DNA from: Mya arenaria
Taxonomy: Eukaryota > Mollusca > Bivalvia > Myida > Myidae
Direction: 5' to 3'
DNA length: 64,000 nt
NCBI RefSeq assembly: GCF_026914265.1
Contig: NC_069124.1
Coordinates: 18,311,088 to 18,375,087 of the forward strand
The notes beneath the pieces were generated by a model, which did no database searches, was not told the DNA's origin, and saw nothing but the letters and a program-made list of their open reading frames with translations. Within the stretch, counting starts at the first letter, position 1, and the number at the start of each line of letters is the position of its first letter. The position numbers and the translations under genes are program-made. Positions 32,678-46,400 of the stretch are shown here, piece by piece.

Positions 32678-35600
32678 ATGGATACTTTGGCGGAACCAGT
32701 CAGGAAAATTGATGGAACACCCATAGACATTAAAGAGTTAGGTGAGAGGAATTCATTAAAGTTAATTACACGAATTAATTGTAGACAACATATTGATTAC
32801 CAAAACAAGCAATGAGATAGATATCATACCATGAAGGTCATGAGGAGTATCACTATGTTATGTCAGCCGTTTGAATGTATTCTTAATTCATGGTAACCAA
32901 ATGCATTGTGACGAAAAAATGATTAATGTGGTAGATCGAGGGCCATGATTTAATTTGTTAATGGTTTGTTGACTAAATTGACGAAAAACCAGTTGTTTAT
33001 ATTACAGAGAGGTCGTTTGATCAGTGGGTACACACTGGCAGAAAGATTGTCATCACACATTGCTCCCAAGAAAGCGAGGTCGCCAAAAGGAAACTGTCAG
33101 ACTCAAACGTAAAACATAAACATGTATTCATACATTAAATGATTCACACATTTAATGCTGGAATAAATCGGAATATTTTTTATTTAACATCGAGTGATGC
33201 AGCATTAACGTATTACTGTTATTCAGGTTTATCCAATATCAAGACACGTCCGGGGCCGTGTTGTCCTAGTCTCAAACACTGGCTACCAGGCCCTGCGTTT
33301 ACTTAAGGACTTGTTTGTTCAACTAAATTACAAGATCACAATTAAAACAGAACTCAACGCAGAGGTAAGACCATGCTCAGTTTTTATCTAACACTTTTCC
33401 TTCCTTTAACTGTTATCGGACCCTGTGGTTAGATATACCCTAAGGTGAATCGCGTTTGAGTTCGTTTCTTACTTTCATTTTAAAATCAGTATTGATTACT
33501 TCTTAAAGATGTCGTTTTCGAGACTCGAACATGGGAAATACCATATATACTTGACCAATTATATGAACCCTTTTAGAGTAACTGTAACTGTTACACTTGG
33601 GTGTACGATGTACATATTTTCCAGCAATTGAAAACAGTCATTCAAGATGAGGCAGCGAAGGAGGAAAACACTTACATTGATTCCTTCGTGGTAATAGTCT
33701 ATGGAACTCCAGATGGATTCACCATGGATTATTTCCCAGACATTTTCAATACACCAACTTTGAATGGTGTGCCAAAACTGGTGTATATCATAGGTAAAGA
33801 ACAATTCAGACAGATTATACTTTTTTATCATTGGTTGGCTTAGCTCCTTCTCTCTCTTATTGGTTAAAATTCCTTGTAGTTTCGATAGTGTTTTATTCAT
33901 TCACCGTTCCACAACAGTACAGTAATATAAAAGGATTTTTCAAATTGTAATAATATCGTATTATCAACTAACCTAGTGCCATTTTTTTATTTATTTTAGG
34001 CGATGACACAATTACTAGACAAGTGCAGGCACTGCCTCAATATCCAACCCAGAAAGACGTTTTCTATGCCAGCACAGGTATTTGATTTTAACTGTGTTTA
34101 GGTTATACTACTAAGCCCGGCATCTGCGTTGGCGTCGGCGTCTGGTTCGGCGTCTGGTTAAGGTTTTAGGGCAAGTTTGCATCACCATAACTGAAATAGT
34201 GTTCACTTTATCCTACCCACATCTGTTTGAATCACCACACAATAAGGTTCCATAACTCCATATGATCCTTAGTACACAATCATAATGACCCCTGATTGAC
34301 TTGGGAACTTGGGTTAACGTTTGAGGCCAAGTTCAGATTTTCAATAATAACACATATACACTTTATTCAATTTACTGCATACTTCACACAATTGTTGGCC
34401 ACCATCATTCAGTTAGGTTACATAACTCTAAGTACTAATTATGGCCTTTTATCAACTTAAAATGTTTGGTTGCCTTTTTTATAGGTTTAAACTCAGATCT
34501 CAAATAATGTTCCTTCCATGAACTTTATACTTCACACAGTTACTGTTGTTCACGGCCATCACACAATAAGGTTACGCGAGTTCATATGAACCGAAATAAA
34601 AATATGGCTCCTGATTGTTTATGACAGGTACATATAACATCATTAATGCAATTATGTCCTACGACAACCACCTAAATTTCCATACAAAATTGCATTTCAG
34701 GTTTTAATGGTGTAATGTTTTACATCTATGCACTATGTTCCTTTGTTCACGAACTCACGGCACAGGCCATTTGGAAACTGGTAAATATATAGTTTGTTAT
34801 TAACACAAATAAGATATGGTCGACATTAATTTTGTAATTGTACAACTCATTTGGATGATTGTTAGCCAGAGTCAATGCTTGGTGAAGTTAAAAGATTATC
34901 TTTGTATTTGGTACTAAAATGTTTCGTGTAATTATATCAGAAAAGAGTATACTTTTCATACGACGGTATATTTTTAATGTATTCGAGAGGACCTAAGTCT
35001 TTAGCATTCCATTTTTAAAGAGTACTTTATATTCATGATAATCTCTTTATATTCTTTTTCTTGTATACTTAGTCGCTGCAATACTCGGAGTTTCACAGAT
35101 TTGCTTCCTCAACCTGCGATACATTGACCAAGGAATTTTACTTTTTTCCTGGACTTTCGCCTTCCCGTAAGGAAACGAGTTTTGTCTCATATAATTTACA
35201 TATTAAGTTTCCTATAACGTAGCCATATATATTTATATCGATTGTGTGTTGCCAATACAAAAATGGATTGTGGTTTGAGTAGACAGAATCGAATATTTTG
35301 GGAAATATCAATGGATAAGACACACACGTGTGCTTTATGTCTTTAAAGTTTGATGCTGAAGTTATTCAAAGGAATATACAGCATAAACAATCATCTGGAA
35401 ATTGGCATGAGACATATTTCACAGTATTTTTTAATTAAAATGATTTTTATTTCTGTGGTATGTTTCAGTTATGCCTGACGAATTCGGGAATTTGGATCCT
35501 GGAGATATGCAACTCTATCTCGACATGATGAAACACGGCGTTGTTAGCACGTACAACATTCGCCTTATGTTTGTTGGGCTTTATGGTGCAGGAAAAACGT

Positions 35601-38600
35601 GCACAGCCAGGAGAATAATGCGCAAGGATATCGCAGGAACATCTAGCACTGATGGAATCGACGTGTACATTGGAAAATGCAAAGTTGATATTCGAAACCA
35701 AACATGGGAAACAGTGGATGGTAAGAGATACCTCATTAGACAAAATTAAACACTCTGTATATCGCTTTTTAATGTGATTTCAAATATGCATAGGGAACTA
35801 TATCCTTCGTTTCAGCAGTACCTGAACAATATCGACCAGTCAAGTACCATACAATCGTATCATCAGTTTGTATAATGTCTTTGGAATGAGATTTCGAAAC
35901 GGCTTAGGATACTATATCCTTCGTTTAAGCAAGACCTGTAATTATATGGTCAAGTCAAGTACCATACAATTATCATCAGTTTGTAGAATGCTGTTAAGAC
36001 CGGTCAGTAATGCGATTATAACAAACACAAAATCAAACGAATTCTGTGATGTTCTTGTCGAATCATGTATCATGTTTTATATATATGCAGTTCCAAGAAA
36101 AAGTGAACCGTACAATATCCTGTCAAATGTACTTAGACTAGACGATGATTCTGAACAGAAAATACCCGACATAAAAAATCTTGAAAACACACCGGAATCT
36201 GTCACCGTAGGAGCCAGTGACACAGGGAGTAGAGAGCAGCATATGGAAACAGACCAAGCAATGGAAATAGGTTTGAAACATAGGGTTGAACACGAAAAGA
36301 CCGCTTATAAACGACGTCGAACAGAAAGTGAAAACACGGATGATAGTAGCTTCACAAACTCAATGTCATCTATGAGCACTGACTTTGAAATAATTTCCGT
36401 ACGTATTAAGCCATAGCGTTTTAAACTTAAAATAAAACTATTTATCCTATACATGCATTTAGGATATAATCATGTTATACAATTATTGTGTATACTGAAT
36501 GTGGTTTTGAGTCTTAGAATGTAATTCATGATCTAGCCATCATCTAACTGAATGAACATAATGATTATTAGATTGACCATATGCAATTATGATTTTTATT
36601 AACATAGGATCCTGGAAGTGTGAGCTCACATGATATTGAAATAATTGAGACAAACTCTGAGAAACCAGATTCTATGAGAGTGGCGATGCGAGTTTTCCAG
36701 CAGACGAAACAGTCAGATGGTAAATACACTTTTAGACAAATAACACTTAATTTAATTTGAAACCGAAATCAAAATATAATTATACAAAATTATTGTTTGC
36801 TCTTTTGTAGCGATGGTCTCAAACAGATTAATACAGTTATTCAGTAGAAGTTATAACAAATATGTTTGCTTTATTATTGACCATGCTCTTCAAAGAAAAA
36901 ACCTGGTTATTATGTAATAGTTAGATGACATGAAGTGAATTCTTAATGATTAAGAATGGACGGAGTGAGCGTATCGAGCGAGTCCTTTTTAATCATTGAG
37001 ATTTCACTTCATGTCATCTAACTGACTGTGTATATTGGATGATTGGCAGTAGGCGGACCTTTAATTAATAAAACAAAAAGTTGAAATCCTAAATGAATAA
37101 GTCTTCTACTTAATAGTTGCATATCTGCAATCCCATTGGCTGAAGATGTAGGTTGTATTCTAAATTGGGAAACGTCATTGGTCGCACAGGCGGAAGGGCG
37201 TCAAATAGGTAGTTTCTGCTCAATAACTGCGCACTGATGGAACAAGATGAAAAGTGGTGTGTCGCTAGCTTGTGTAAAGACGTAGCGGGGTTTGTAGTAT
37301 ATTGGAAGCAATATAAAAACATTGTTTCAGTATGTACCTTTTGCAGGGGTTGTGTTCAGGGGTTATCATGACTATAAAAACATTATTGAATCAACAAAGA
37401 ATGAAGAACATCATGTTTTAATAAGCCACTGTGGCGTTTCTTGTTAAGTTTATATCTTGTATATAAAGTTCGATATTGTTTAGTCATGTATTATTATATA
37501 ATCTCTAATTATGCCAATATATTATTTTTTTTCGCGGAATCAAAAGTATTGAAATCAATTAATTTCAGATTATGACAAAAATCACTTGTTGTTTAGCTTT
37601 ATCGAATACATTACAGGGACAAACCACAAAGAGGCATTTGTGTCGCTGTGGGACTTTGCTGGTCAGTTTGTTTACTACGCAACACACCAGCTTTTCTTTA
37701 GTCCAAGAAGTATTTACCTTCTTGTTTTGAACCTGGAAGATGATCTCGACAGATCGCTTGAAGAATGGTATATGGATCTCCAGGGGAAAACTTCGATTGA
37801 AGCCCAAGGTATCTTTTTTGCCTTTGTGTGTTTTTTTAAATATAAAATATTTGTATTTACAATAGGTCTTTGTAAGTGTAAATGTGGTGCAGAACGTGTC
37901 ACACACAAATCATTGTACAAAGCAAACACCTTGTGGAATACAAATTTAACTTTTGTAGCAACATGTAACACTGTGCTTGCTGCGTATCATGGTATGCTAT
38001 ATTCTATTGGACCAATATATCCCAATAGTGCCCTTTCAAAACAGATATATCATTATTACATCTTTTACAAAGTAAACAGTTACTATATGCTTTATCCAAC
38101 TCACTTACCGATGCAATATTCTTCTATCATTACCATTAAAAAGAGTGTTACATTGTTTACTACGTTATTATTCAGGCGGAGTTGACTTTTGGCTTAAGTC
38201 TATTTTCACCTATGCAAGAGGCGCTGTTCCTGGATTTCCTAAAATTATTCTTGTCGGAACACATTTTGACCAGATGCATGAGGTTTGTGCTGTATGGTTT
38301 ACAAACGCAATGAAACGTTGATCGCTCTACTTGCTTTAATGGTTCGATATGTGAGACAGCCGTATTTGAATAGACGCATAAATATACACACACATTGTTT
38401 TTTGATTGACAAAAGTAGAAATTTTTCTTATACATATTTTGTATTGATTGTATTTTAGTCTCGAGACCGAAGATACAGAATTGCCCATGGTTATTTCGAC
38501 AAAATTCGAGATATTTTTCAAGGCACACCTTTGTCACACAATATCAGCAAAAACGAATTTCTTCTTAGCAATACCGATCCTAATGATCCAGAAATTGATC

Positions 38601-40659
38601 GCCTTCGTGGTGAAATTCTTGGAATTGCCAAAGAGTATCCTAGTTGGGGAGAGAAAATGCCGGCAAAATGGATTGAATTACAGCAAAACCTGGAAGATAT
38701 CAGAAGACAAGGACAGTCACTTATGTCCCTCGACAACCTGCGATCTATCGTTCAAAAACTTGCAAGTCCCATTGAAGATGAGGAACAGTTAATGCTCTTT
38801 CTGCGTGCCCATCATGAAATTGGAACGTACATTTATTTCTCAGAATCAGAGCAGTTGAAAAACTTCATCATTTTGGAACCACAATGGATTGTGAACGCTT
38901 TTCGCTATCTGATTAGTGCAAGAGAATTTCAAGCGAAATATGGTCCTTTGCTGAAGAAATGGTTAGAGTTTGTTGAAACAGGAAGACTTGAATATGATTT
39001 GGCAGAAAGTATTTGGCGCGTAGATGAAGAAAGTCATTTTTTCGAAAATACAGATATCATTCTTCTCTTTCTCGAAAAGTTGGATATCATTGCCCGAGCG
39101 TCTGTCATTAGTGACGATGGCATGTCTTTGACCCCTTTGAAGTACTTTTATGTACCAAGTTTGTTGAAAGAGGCACCAAGAAAGGAAATTTTGCACGCTC
39201 CAATTGTGCCGGGCTGCTTGAACACGCCAGTTCTCTGTATCAAGTTCAACGAGGAGTTTATGCCACCTGCGATTTTCAACAGGATCATAGCCATCTGTTT
39301 GGGAAAGTTTCCGCTAGCACGACAAGGTAAACGAAAGCTTTTGTTCTGTGGATGCGGAGTGTTTGAGGTCAACAAAGACCTTTCAGAGGACAAACATCGT
39401 CTTACAATCTTCTTCCGAAGTTCCAGAGTCGGACTGCGCATCACACGATACACTTCAAAGGGTGCAAAAATGGTTGATCCTGTTGTGTGTGATAGAATTC
39501 GACGGATCATTTCCTCAGCTGTGAGGAAGGAATTTTCAAGGTTTCACAGGATAGTGTCGGGAGAAAACGATCCATTTGAGTACTTTATTCAATGTCTGGA
39601 AACCAAGTCGGAAGATATCATAGAAGAAGGACTGCATAGAATTCAGGATTTGCAACATCATATCGGAGCAACTGATCCCTTTTGTGAAGAGCACACGGAG
39701 ATGGATCACCCTCATCCTCTTCAAGTTGTTAAACACCTGCACGAGTGGTTTCAAGACAGGGTAAAAATAATTGTATTATCGACCTTTTGACTGTGTAGTA
39801 ATTTTATCAAACATTTATGAAATTATTAATAACATGCAATTTATATTGACAGATTCCTGAAACACTCCGAGCTGACGAAGTTTCTGTCCTTGGTACGTAC
39901 ATTCATAAAATCACACAATGAACAGTTCTAAATATAAACAATTTTGAAGATATGTTTTCATTATACAACTCAACACTCTTCTTATATCCATTTTTTTTCT
40001 TTTTTACTTACATAAAACTTACTAAAGATCTGATACATGTTGAATTTTACAGACACATGGTTAAACATGCTACCACAACATCGCAAAGATGGAAAGGTCC
40101 ATGACAAAATGCTGTCAAAGATGTCACAAGCGATAGGCAAAAACTGGCAACACCTTATGGTTGGATACTTAGACCTTGATGTACGTATCTTATAACATCA
40201 AAAACATTCAGATCATAAAAATGTAGTATCACTAACACATTACACAAATGTGCCTATGCTTTAAAAAGTTGTCTTTTACGTTTCTTATTAAGATTTAATT
40301 TGTTCTTTTGTTGGCAAGCAATCAGCATTTACAACAAGCATGTTAAACCGTTTTATGGAATGGATTAAGAATGCAGTGTTGGTTCGTACGAACTTTAATT
40401 TTAGTAATATAAATTACATTTTTAGCAAGTAACAGTTGATCACAAAGAAGAGGAAAACCCAAAAAACATAGCTAGAACGATTTATGAGTGTCTGCGTCAC
40501 TGGAAAGCTTCGGTGGAAACCAAGTTTTATTCTCAATCTGGATCCGGGTCACAGTGCTCACTGCCAACAGTTGGAATGCTGCTAGAAGCACTAAAACATG
40601 CCAGAGTAGTTACTGTTAATTGGGAGGAGGTCCGCAATATCGTTGAAGGACTTGTCTGA
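32678..40659 (+). CDS. Caspase-like (catalytic dyad lost) - Roc-COR GTPase - Death domain protein
   Basis: 1148 residues in 16 phase-consistent exons: 32678-32741, 33008-33108, 33227-33364, 33625-33793, 34000-34077, 34701-34780, 35073-35166, 35469-35720, 36091-36398, 36608-36719, 37569-37808, 38176-38282, 38459-39760, 39853-39892, 40053-40180, 40426-40659. Residues about 60-241 follow the caspase order: RGRVVLVSN, SFVVIVYGTPDG where caspases have SFV-LLSHGEEG, VPKLVYIIGDDT for PKLFIIQACRG, KDVFYASTG, then LTKEFYFF (228-235), close to the caspase-3 end LTKELYFYH. The His position is Tyr127 and the Cys position Asp159, so no protease activity is expected. Roc: P-loop GLYGAGKT (278-285), STDGIDV, DFAGQ (494-498), THFD (574-577). 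COR about 582-1015 (FIILEPQWIVNAFRYLI). Death domain about 1029-1148. A scaffold or switch role is inferred. Confidence 0.88.
34110..34640. repeat. Intronic tandem repeat with GGCGTCGGCGTC start
   Basis: In intron 5 of the caspase-like/Roco gene. GGCGTCGGCGTCTGGTTCGG is followed by units of about 150-165 bp marked by CACACAATAAGGTT-CATAACTC and TTCATATGA at about 34240, 34405 and 34555. Non-coding. Confidence 0.6.
36919..37023. repeat. Imperfect inverted repeat (foldback)
   Basis: AGTTAGATGACATGAAGTGAA is mirrored by its complement at the far end; the inner arms (AATGATTAAGAATGGAC) also pair. Intron 10 of the caspase-like/Roco gene; may be a foldback MITE. Confidence 0.65.
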
Positions 40660-43453
40660 TATGCTTTTGTGTGACAGATGAATTGTTGCGTCTTGCTTCT
40701 GAGAGTTGAAGTCAAGGACTACTTATATAACCTTTACATTTTATACAGATATGTTTTTTGCATTTAATTATCTACTTGTGGTATCAAATGCCAGCAGATT
40801 TTTTGGTGTTTTGTATACTGTTTAGTTTGTGTCGGCTCTCACTATATTCGGTTAACTAAAGGTTAAAAGTTAGGGTTGTATCCAAAATAGTCTTATTTCG
40901 TGCTTCTTTGACCGTTCCATTGCGGTAATCCCGTCATTTATTTATAAAGCTATGTAAATGCTTGTGTGGTCTGGTTAAAGTGTTTGTACGTTTGTGTTTC
41001 TCGTTAAGTATCGTTTGTACCCTTACCCTTCCTTTTAAACAGGTTAATATGTGAATGTTTGCCTACTGGGCCTGTCTCTGTTGTTTTCCTTGTATAATTG
41101 TTACCACGCTGCTTATCTTTAACAGTGTGACACCGACACCAATGACGTATCATATGAGTGTTGATCAGTATGGGTCTGATATGCATCTGCCAAATCTTTC
41201 AAATTTCACTTTCCAACAAAAGTTATGGTCCTTGATGGCACACATTCATGAAAGTTAATAGGAATTGTCAGCACGGGCTGTTTTACCTGTTATGTTTTTC
41301 CAATTCCACTCGTTCTTTCCACTACTCGACATTTAGCTATTCCTTTGTCCTGGCGGCGTATGGGGGAATTCATCACGACTGTGATAGGTCTAGTTGTTGA
41401 TGTCATTTTCAATAAATTGTATAAATGAATATAATTATAATCTATGATCTGTTTACCAAGAACTGGGATATTATTCATACGAAAGTGAAACGTTATATTT
41501 GATACTTTAGTGATAAAATCATTTTGCATAGATCAGTTAAGCACCCTTAAAGAAATTTGAATACAAATAAATTATGTAGATTAAATATACTACCTTTAGT
41601 ATATATTCGCATTTTGAATGTTTTCAATTTTTAGCCCTATGTTATCTGCTAATAGTTAGTTTCACTTATATTTGGTATTTTCAAATGTTAACTATATTAC
41701 AAAATTTTCTTTAATGATAATTCCATTTTTAAGGTATATTTTGTTCGAAAAATCAACTCTATGAATGTTCTGTCGAATAAAAGTGATGTGGACTGATGTG
41801 GAGTTTTCATTTCTGCAACGTTTAGTGCATAATAAGAAATCAAACATAGTGAATTTTACATATCTTCCAAAATGTTCTTTAATCTAATCGTATAGTTTGT
41901 TTTGTAATCTTATCTCCTGGTTAAAAACTGCTAGTGTCTGAACGTGTATACCTCAACAGGACTCGTTTTCGCAGAATACGTCACAAAGAGAACAATTATA
42001 AGGACGGGGTCAATATGCGTGCATATTGTTATACTAATGAGAACTAACTACTGATAACGTTTTTGGTATTGCTGTGCGTACGTTGTATTAGCTATAACCA
42101 TGTTGATATGAATTTTGCAATAAACGGAGTTCAGCAGTCTTGAGTTAAGTTGAGTTAAGATCGCTCCATGATGTAAACACAGTGAACTTTAACCAGATGT
42201 TACCCGTGACAATAAACACGTCTGCAACAACGATTTCAGTCATAACTTGATCAAAGGAAGAGAAAAGCGTATGAATTCGCTCGTGGTGTTCTTGTTAGAC
42301 AAGTAGAGGGAGTCGTTTACATAATATTGATGGAATTATTGTTAGTACGACCAGGGTCATACCAAATTAATCATATGTTTAGCGTCATCTGAATAGTAGG
42401 TTTTGGGCCTTCAATACCAAAACACATCCTTTTTTGAACATCATAATATATAGCTCAGATAACTGCAATCAAGCCTGTATGATAGTAAAACAGATTAGGA
42501 GTATGACATAACTCTTTAATTTGTAGAATTATATGAATATTCATATGAATAACTACCTGAACAAGCACAGTTGTCGAAAGTCAACATAACCCCCGTTTAA
42601 TGGCACAGGGTCAACGCCAAAGACAAAGAACACGAAAACAAAGAATCTCCAACCAGAAACATATAACTACAACACAAGACTCCACAAACAACAAAGTACA
42701 TATATACTATATAAAACTAAGAGGTGTTTATCAAGGATTGTTAGGTACGCCTTGGAACGGTCAGTAAAATGTAAATTTACTGAGAGTTTAAACTAGTTTG
42801 TGTGCACAGCCTCACTCTTATCCCAACAATCCCGAATAAAGAAAAAACGAACTGGCAAATCTTATCAAAGGATGCATTAACTTGAGGAAACTTAAGAAGA
42901 AAAACAAATTATAATTAACTAATAGATAACCCGCAACTATAATGAGGGATCCCAAATCTTTAGACCTTTAAACCTTTAAACTTCATCACATGCATTACAT
43001 TATTATCATCAAGTTTGTTTTGTATTTCACATTTTTAAAATAGCATTGCTCAAATTATAATGAAAAGCGTGTCCTCTTCATTTCACGAACAATTTAGACG
43101 TTCGTTTTTACCGTATTTAAACAGAAAGATACGTCACATATTATAACGTCATCTAACCGAATGTGGTATCATTATTTAAAGGAATGCAAATATCGTTAAA
43201 AATCGTTCATATTGTTATCGATGGACACACAGTATAAGAAACGGGACCAGCACACACTTCGCATCAGGTGTGCGCGAGACCTGGTTCTGTTGGTAAGGTT
43301 AATAAACGTTATGACAACTGAAATTCACCACTATTTATTTTACAACTTATACAACTGGTAGTTAATAGATAAATTAAAATGAACTCTTATATGTTTATTC
43401 CACTACGCTGCGAGACTGAGTAAACTACACAGCTGTGTGGGGAAGCTGGAATC
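40660..43453. other. Intergenic between the tandem Roco copies
   Basis: No gene seen. 41055-41090 (CTACTGGGCCTGTCTCTGTTG) resembles 62680-62710, suggesting a dispersed repeat; 42590-42850 (GGTCAACGCCAAAGACAAAG; CTTGGAACGGTCAG) looks like a second one, related to 23450-23600. AATAAA at 41411-41416 is a distant candidate poly(A) signal. Confidence 0.4.
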
Positions 43454-46400
43454 ATGGCAACGTTGGCAGAACCAATTAGGAAGATCGATGGAACACCTAT
43501 CGAAATCGGAGAGTTAGGTAAGATAAATTCATTTGAACTTTATAAAGTGCAACACTGGTAACACGTTTATTTTACACAACCTATTGGTTAATACATACCT
43601 TTAAACCAAAACAAGTTAAAATAACCGTTTCAACATATGAATATAACGTCATTGTCATTAGAAGAATTGAAATATATGTTAGCTATTGGTAATTAATCGA
43701 TTTTCATTCTTTAAACTCATAACTGCCCTTGTACTGTGACGTTGAAAGTTTGACGTGGTTGATGACATAACTTGTATGTAACTTAATGACAAAAACGACG
43801 AAATACCTTTTGTTTGTATTACAGAGAGGTCGTTTGATCAGTGGGTACACACTGGCAGAAAGATTGTCATCACACATTGCTCCCAAGAAAGCGAGGTCGC
43901 AAAAAGGAAACTGACAGACTCAAACGCAAGACCAAAGATCTTTAATCCGCTAACATTAAATTCTTCAATAATTTAAAAGTAGATTGAAACTTAAACATCT
44001 ATATTTTTGCATTATGATACTTTGTTTAATTCTTTATAAAGTTGTGGAGTATAATATTCCTTATAATTTAGGTTTATCCAATATCAAGACAAGTTATCCT
44101 TGTCTCAAACACTGGCTATCAGGCACTGCGTCTACTTAAGGATTTGTTTGTTCAACTGAATTACAAGATCACAATCAAAACAGAACTCAGCACAGAGGTA
44201 AGATGTATTTCCATTTCCGTTTCTTAAATAGAACACTTCAACACATTACCAAATAGTTTAATTTAAACCTAAAGAGGGATGTAAGCTTAGGCTAATTGTA
44301 CTGGAGGCCGGTAGGTACATGTACGTACAGTTAGAACCAATATTGATGTCTATTTTGAGAGGCAAGACGCAATGCACTGCGTTAGTCTCGAACCTGGTAA
44401 ATAGAGTTATATTAGATCGATTATATGAACCCCTTTTTAATAATCGTCATTCATTAACGTAAAACATATGATGCAGCAATTGAAGACACTGACAGCGAAG
44501 GAGGAAAACATGAACATAGATTCCTTTGTGGTTATCGTCTTTGGAACTCCAGATGGATTCACCATGGATTACTTCGCAGATGTCTTAAATACAACACATT
44601 TGAATGGAGTACCAAAACTGGTGTACGTCATAGGTAAGGAATATTTCGGACATCGTAAGATTGAAACATTTCTTTTTATTGTAAAAAAAACAAAAAAACA
44701 CTATTGGTGTCATAAAAACACGCCTTTTTATTAAGTTCCGCAAAAAGACGAAGGAATACAACAGGTTAAAATCTGACTAAACGGTGCAGTGTGATAGATT
44801 TTGAATGCTAAATAAACTTGTATGAAAACATTAGCTTAAATCAATTTAACTGATATGAAATAAACTGTTTCAGGAGATGACACAATTACTAGACAAGTTC
44901 AGACACTGCCTTTGTATCCAATACAGAAATACGTTTTCTATGCCAGCACAGGTATTCTAATCCCTTATTTTTCTTTACAGTTTCGGTAACAAAATATTGA
45001 ACTGGTTATGTTTTTGAGATTCAGGCTTCTTCATCAACATCTAAATAAAAAAATGTTTTTCAGGTTTTAACGGTGTATATTTTTACATTCATGCGCTGTG
45101 TTCCTTTGTTCATGAACTCTCGGCACAAGACATTTGGAAAGTGGTAAAAACACAATATTGCTGTAATTCTTGTAGATGATGGTTAGCTTATCGTAAGTCG
45201 ATTCCATGGGTTGATGACGATTTGTGTTTTTCTAGGAAAGAGGTTGGTACTGAAATTAACTTCTACAGATTAAATCCGGGGTTTCAAAAATACTATAAAC
45301 CAAGTTGACACACACGCACACTTAATATACACAAATAATACAGGTATATTTTGAAAACATTTTGAGGGGATATCAGACTGATATGTTTTAAAGAACATTT
45401 TTGAAATATGTTTCACTTGTATTTTTCAGTCACTTCGATACTCGGAGTATCACAGATATTCTTCCTCAACTTGCGACACATTGACAAAGGATTTTTACTT
45501 TTTCCCGGGACTGTCGCCATCAAGTAAGGAAATGAATTTGTCTCCTATGTTTTTTCCATGCTTTGACACATATATTACAGTCTGTTTTATTTATTGAATT
45601 AAATGAAACAATATATTATTATGTTGTCTTATATAGTTATGCCTGACGAATTCGGAAATTTGGATCCTGGAGATATGCAACTCTATCTCGACATGATGAA
45701 ACACGGCGTTGTAAGCAGTTACAACATTCGTCTTATGTTTGTTGGACTCTATGGTGCAGGCAAAACGTGCACAGCCAGGAGAATAATGCGTAAAGACATC
45801 GCAGGAACATCTAGCACTGATGGAATTGACGTGTACATTGGAAAATGCAAAGTTGATATACGAAACCAAACATGGGAAACAGTGGATGGTACGAGATACT
45901 TCATGAGACATAATTTATCGTCGAATGTGATACGCATTAGTCTCGTTATAAAATTGATTTGGCAAATTGAGTAGCGTAAAACTCATCAGTCTATAAAATG
46001 ACGTGTATACCGTACGGTAAGACAAGCACGAAACAATATATATATATATTAATTACCAATAGCTAACATATATTTTAAATAACGCGGTTTTCTTATAGAA
46101 TTTTATATTATGTTCATATTTATACAGATCCAAGAAAGGGTGAACCGTACAATATCCTTTCAAATGTACTTCGACTTGATGATGTATCTGCACAGAAAAT
46201 ACCCGACATAATAAGTCTTGAGTTAGCAACAGAATCTTTCATGGGAGGAACGAGTGAACTAGTGGGCAGAGTACATCATACTGAAACAAACCAGGCTATG
46301 AAGAAAGATTAAAAACAGCTGAAGAAGACGAAAAGACCGTATACAAACGACGTCGAACAGAAAATGAAATCACGGATGAAAGTAGCTTTACTACCTCAAT

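Noticed and set aside
33008-35166. TIR or SEFIR domain as the N-terminal domain of the Roco/Death gene
   Set aside because: The ITHCSQESEVAKRKL start hints at it, but the later motif order and the LTKEFYFF end fit the caspase fold better.
35868-36090. Extension of the Roco exon 9 ORF upstream to 35868
   Set aside because: A clear TATATGCAG acceptor at 36090 and phase continuity place the exon start at 36091.
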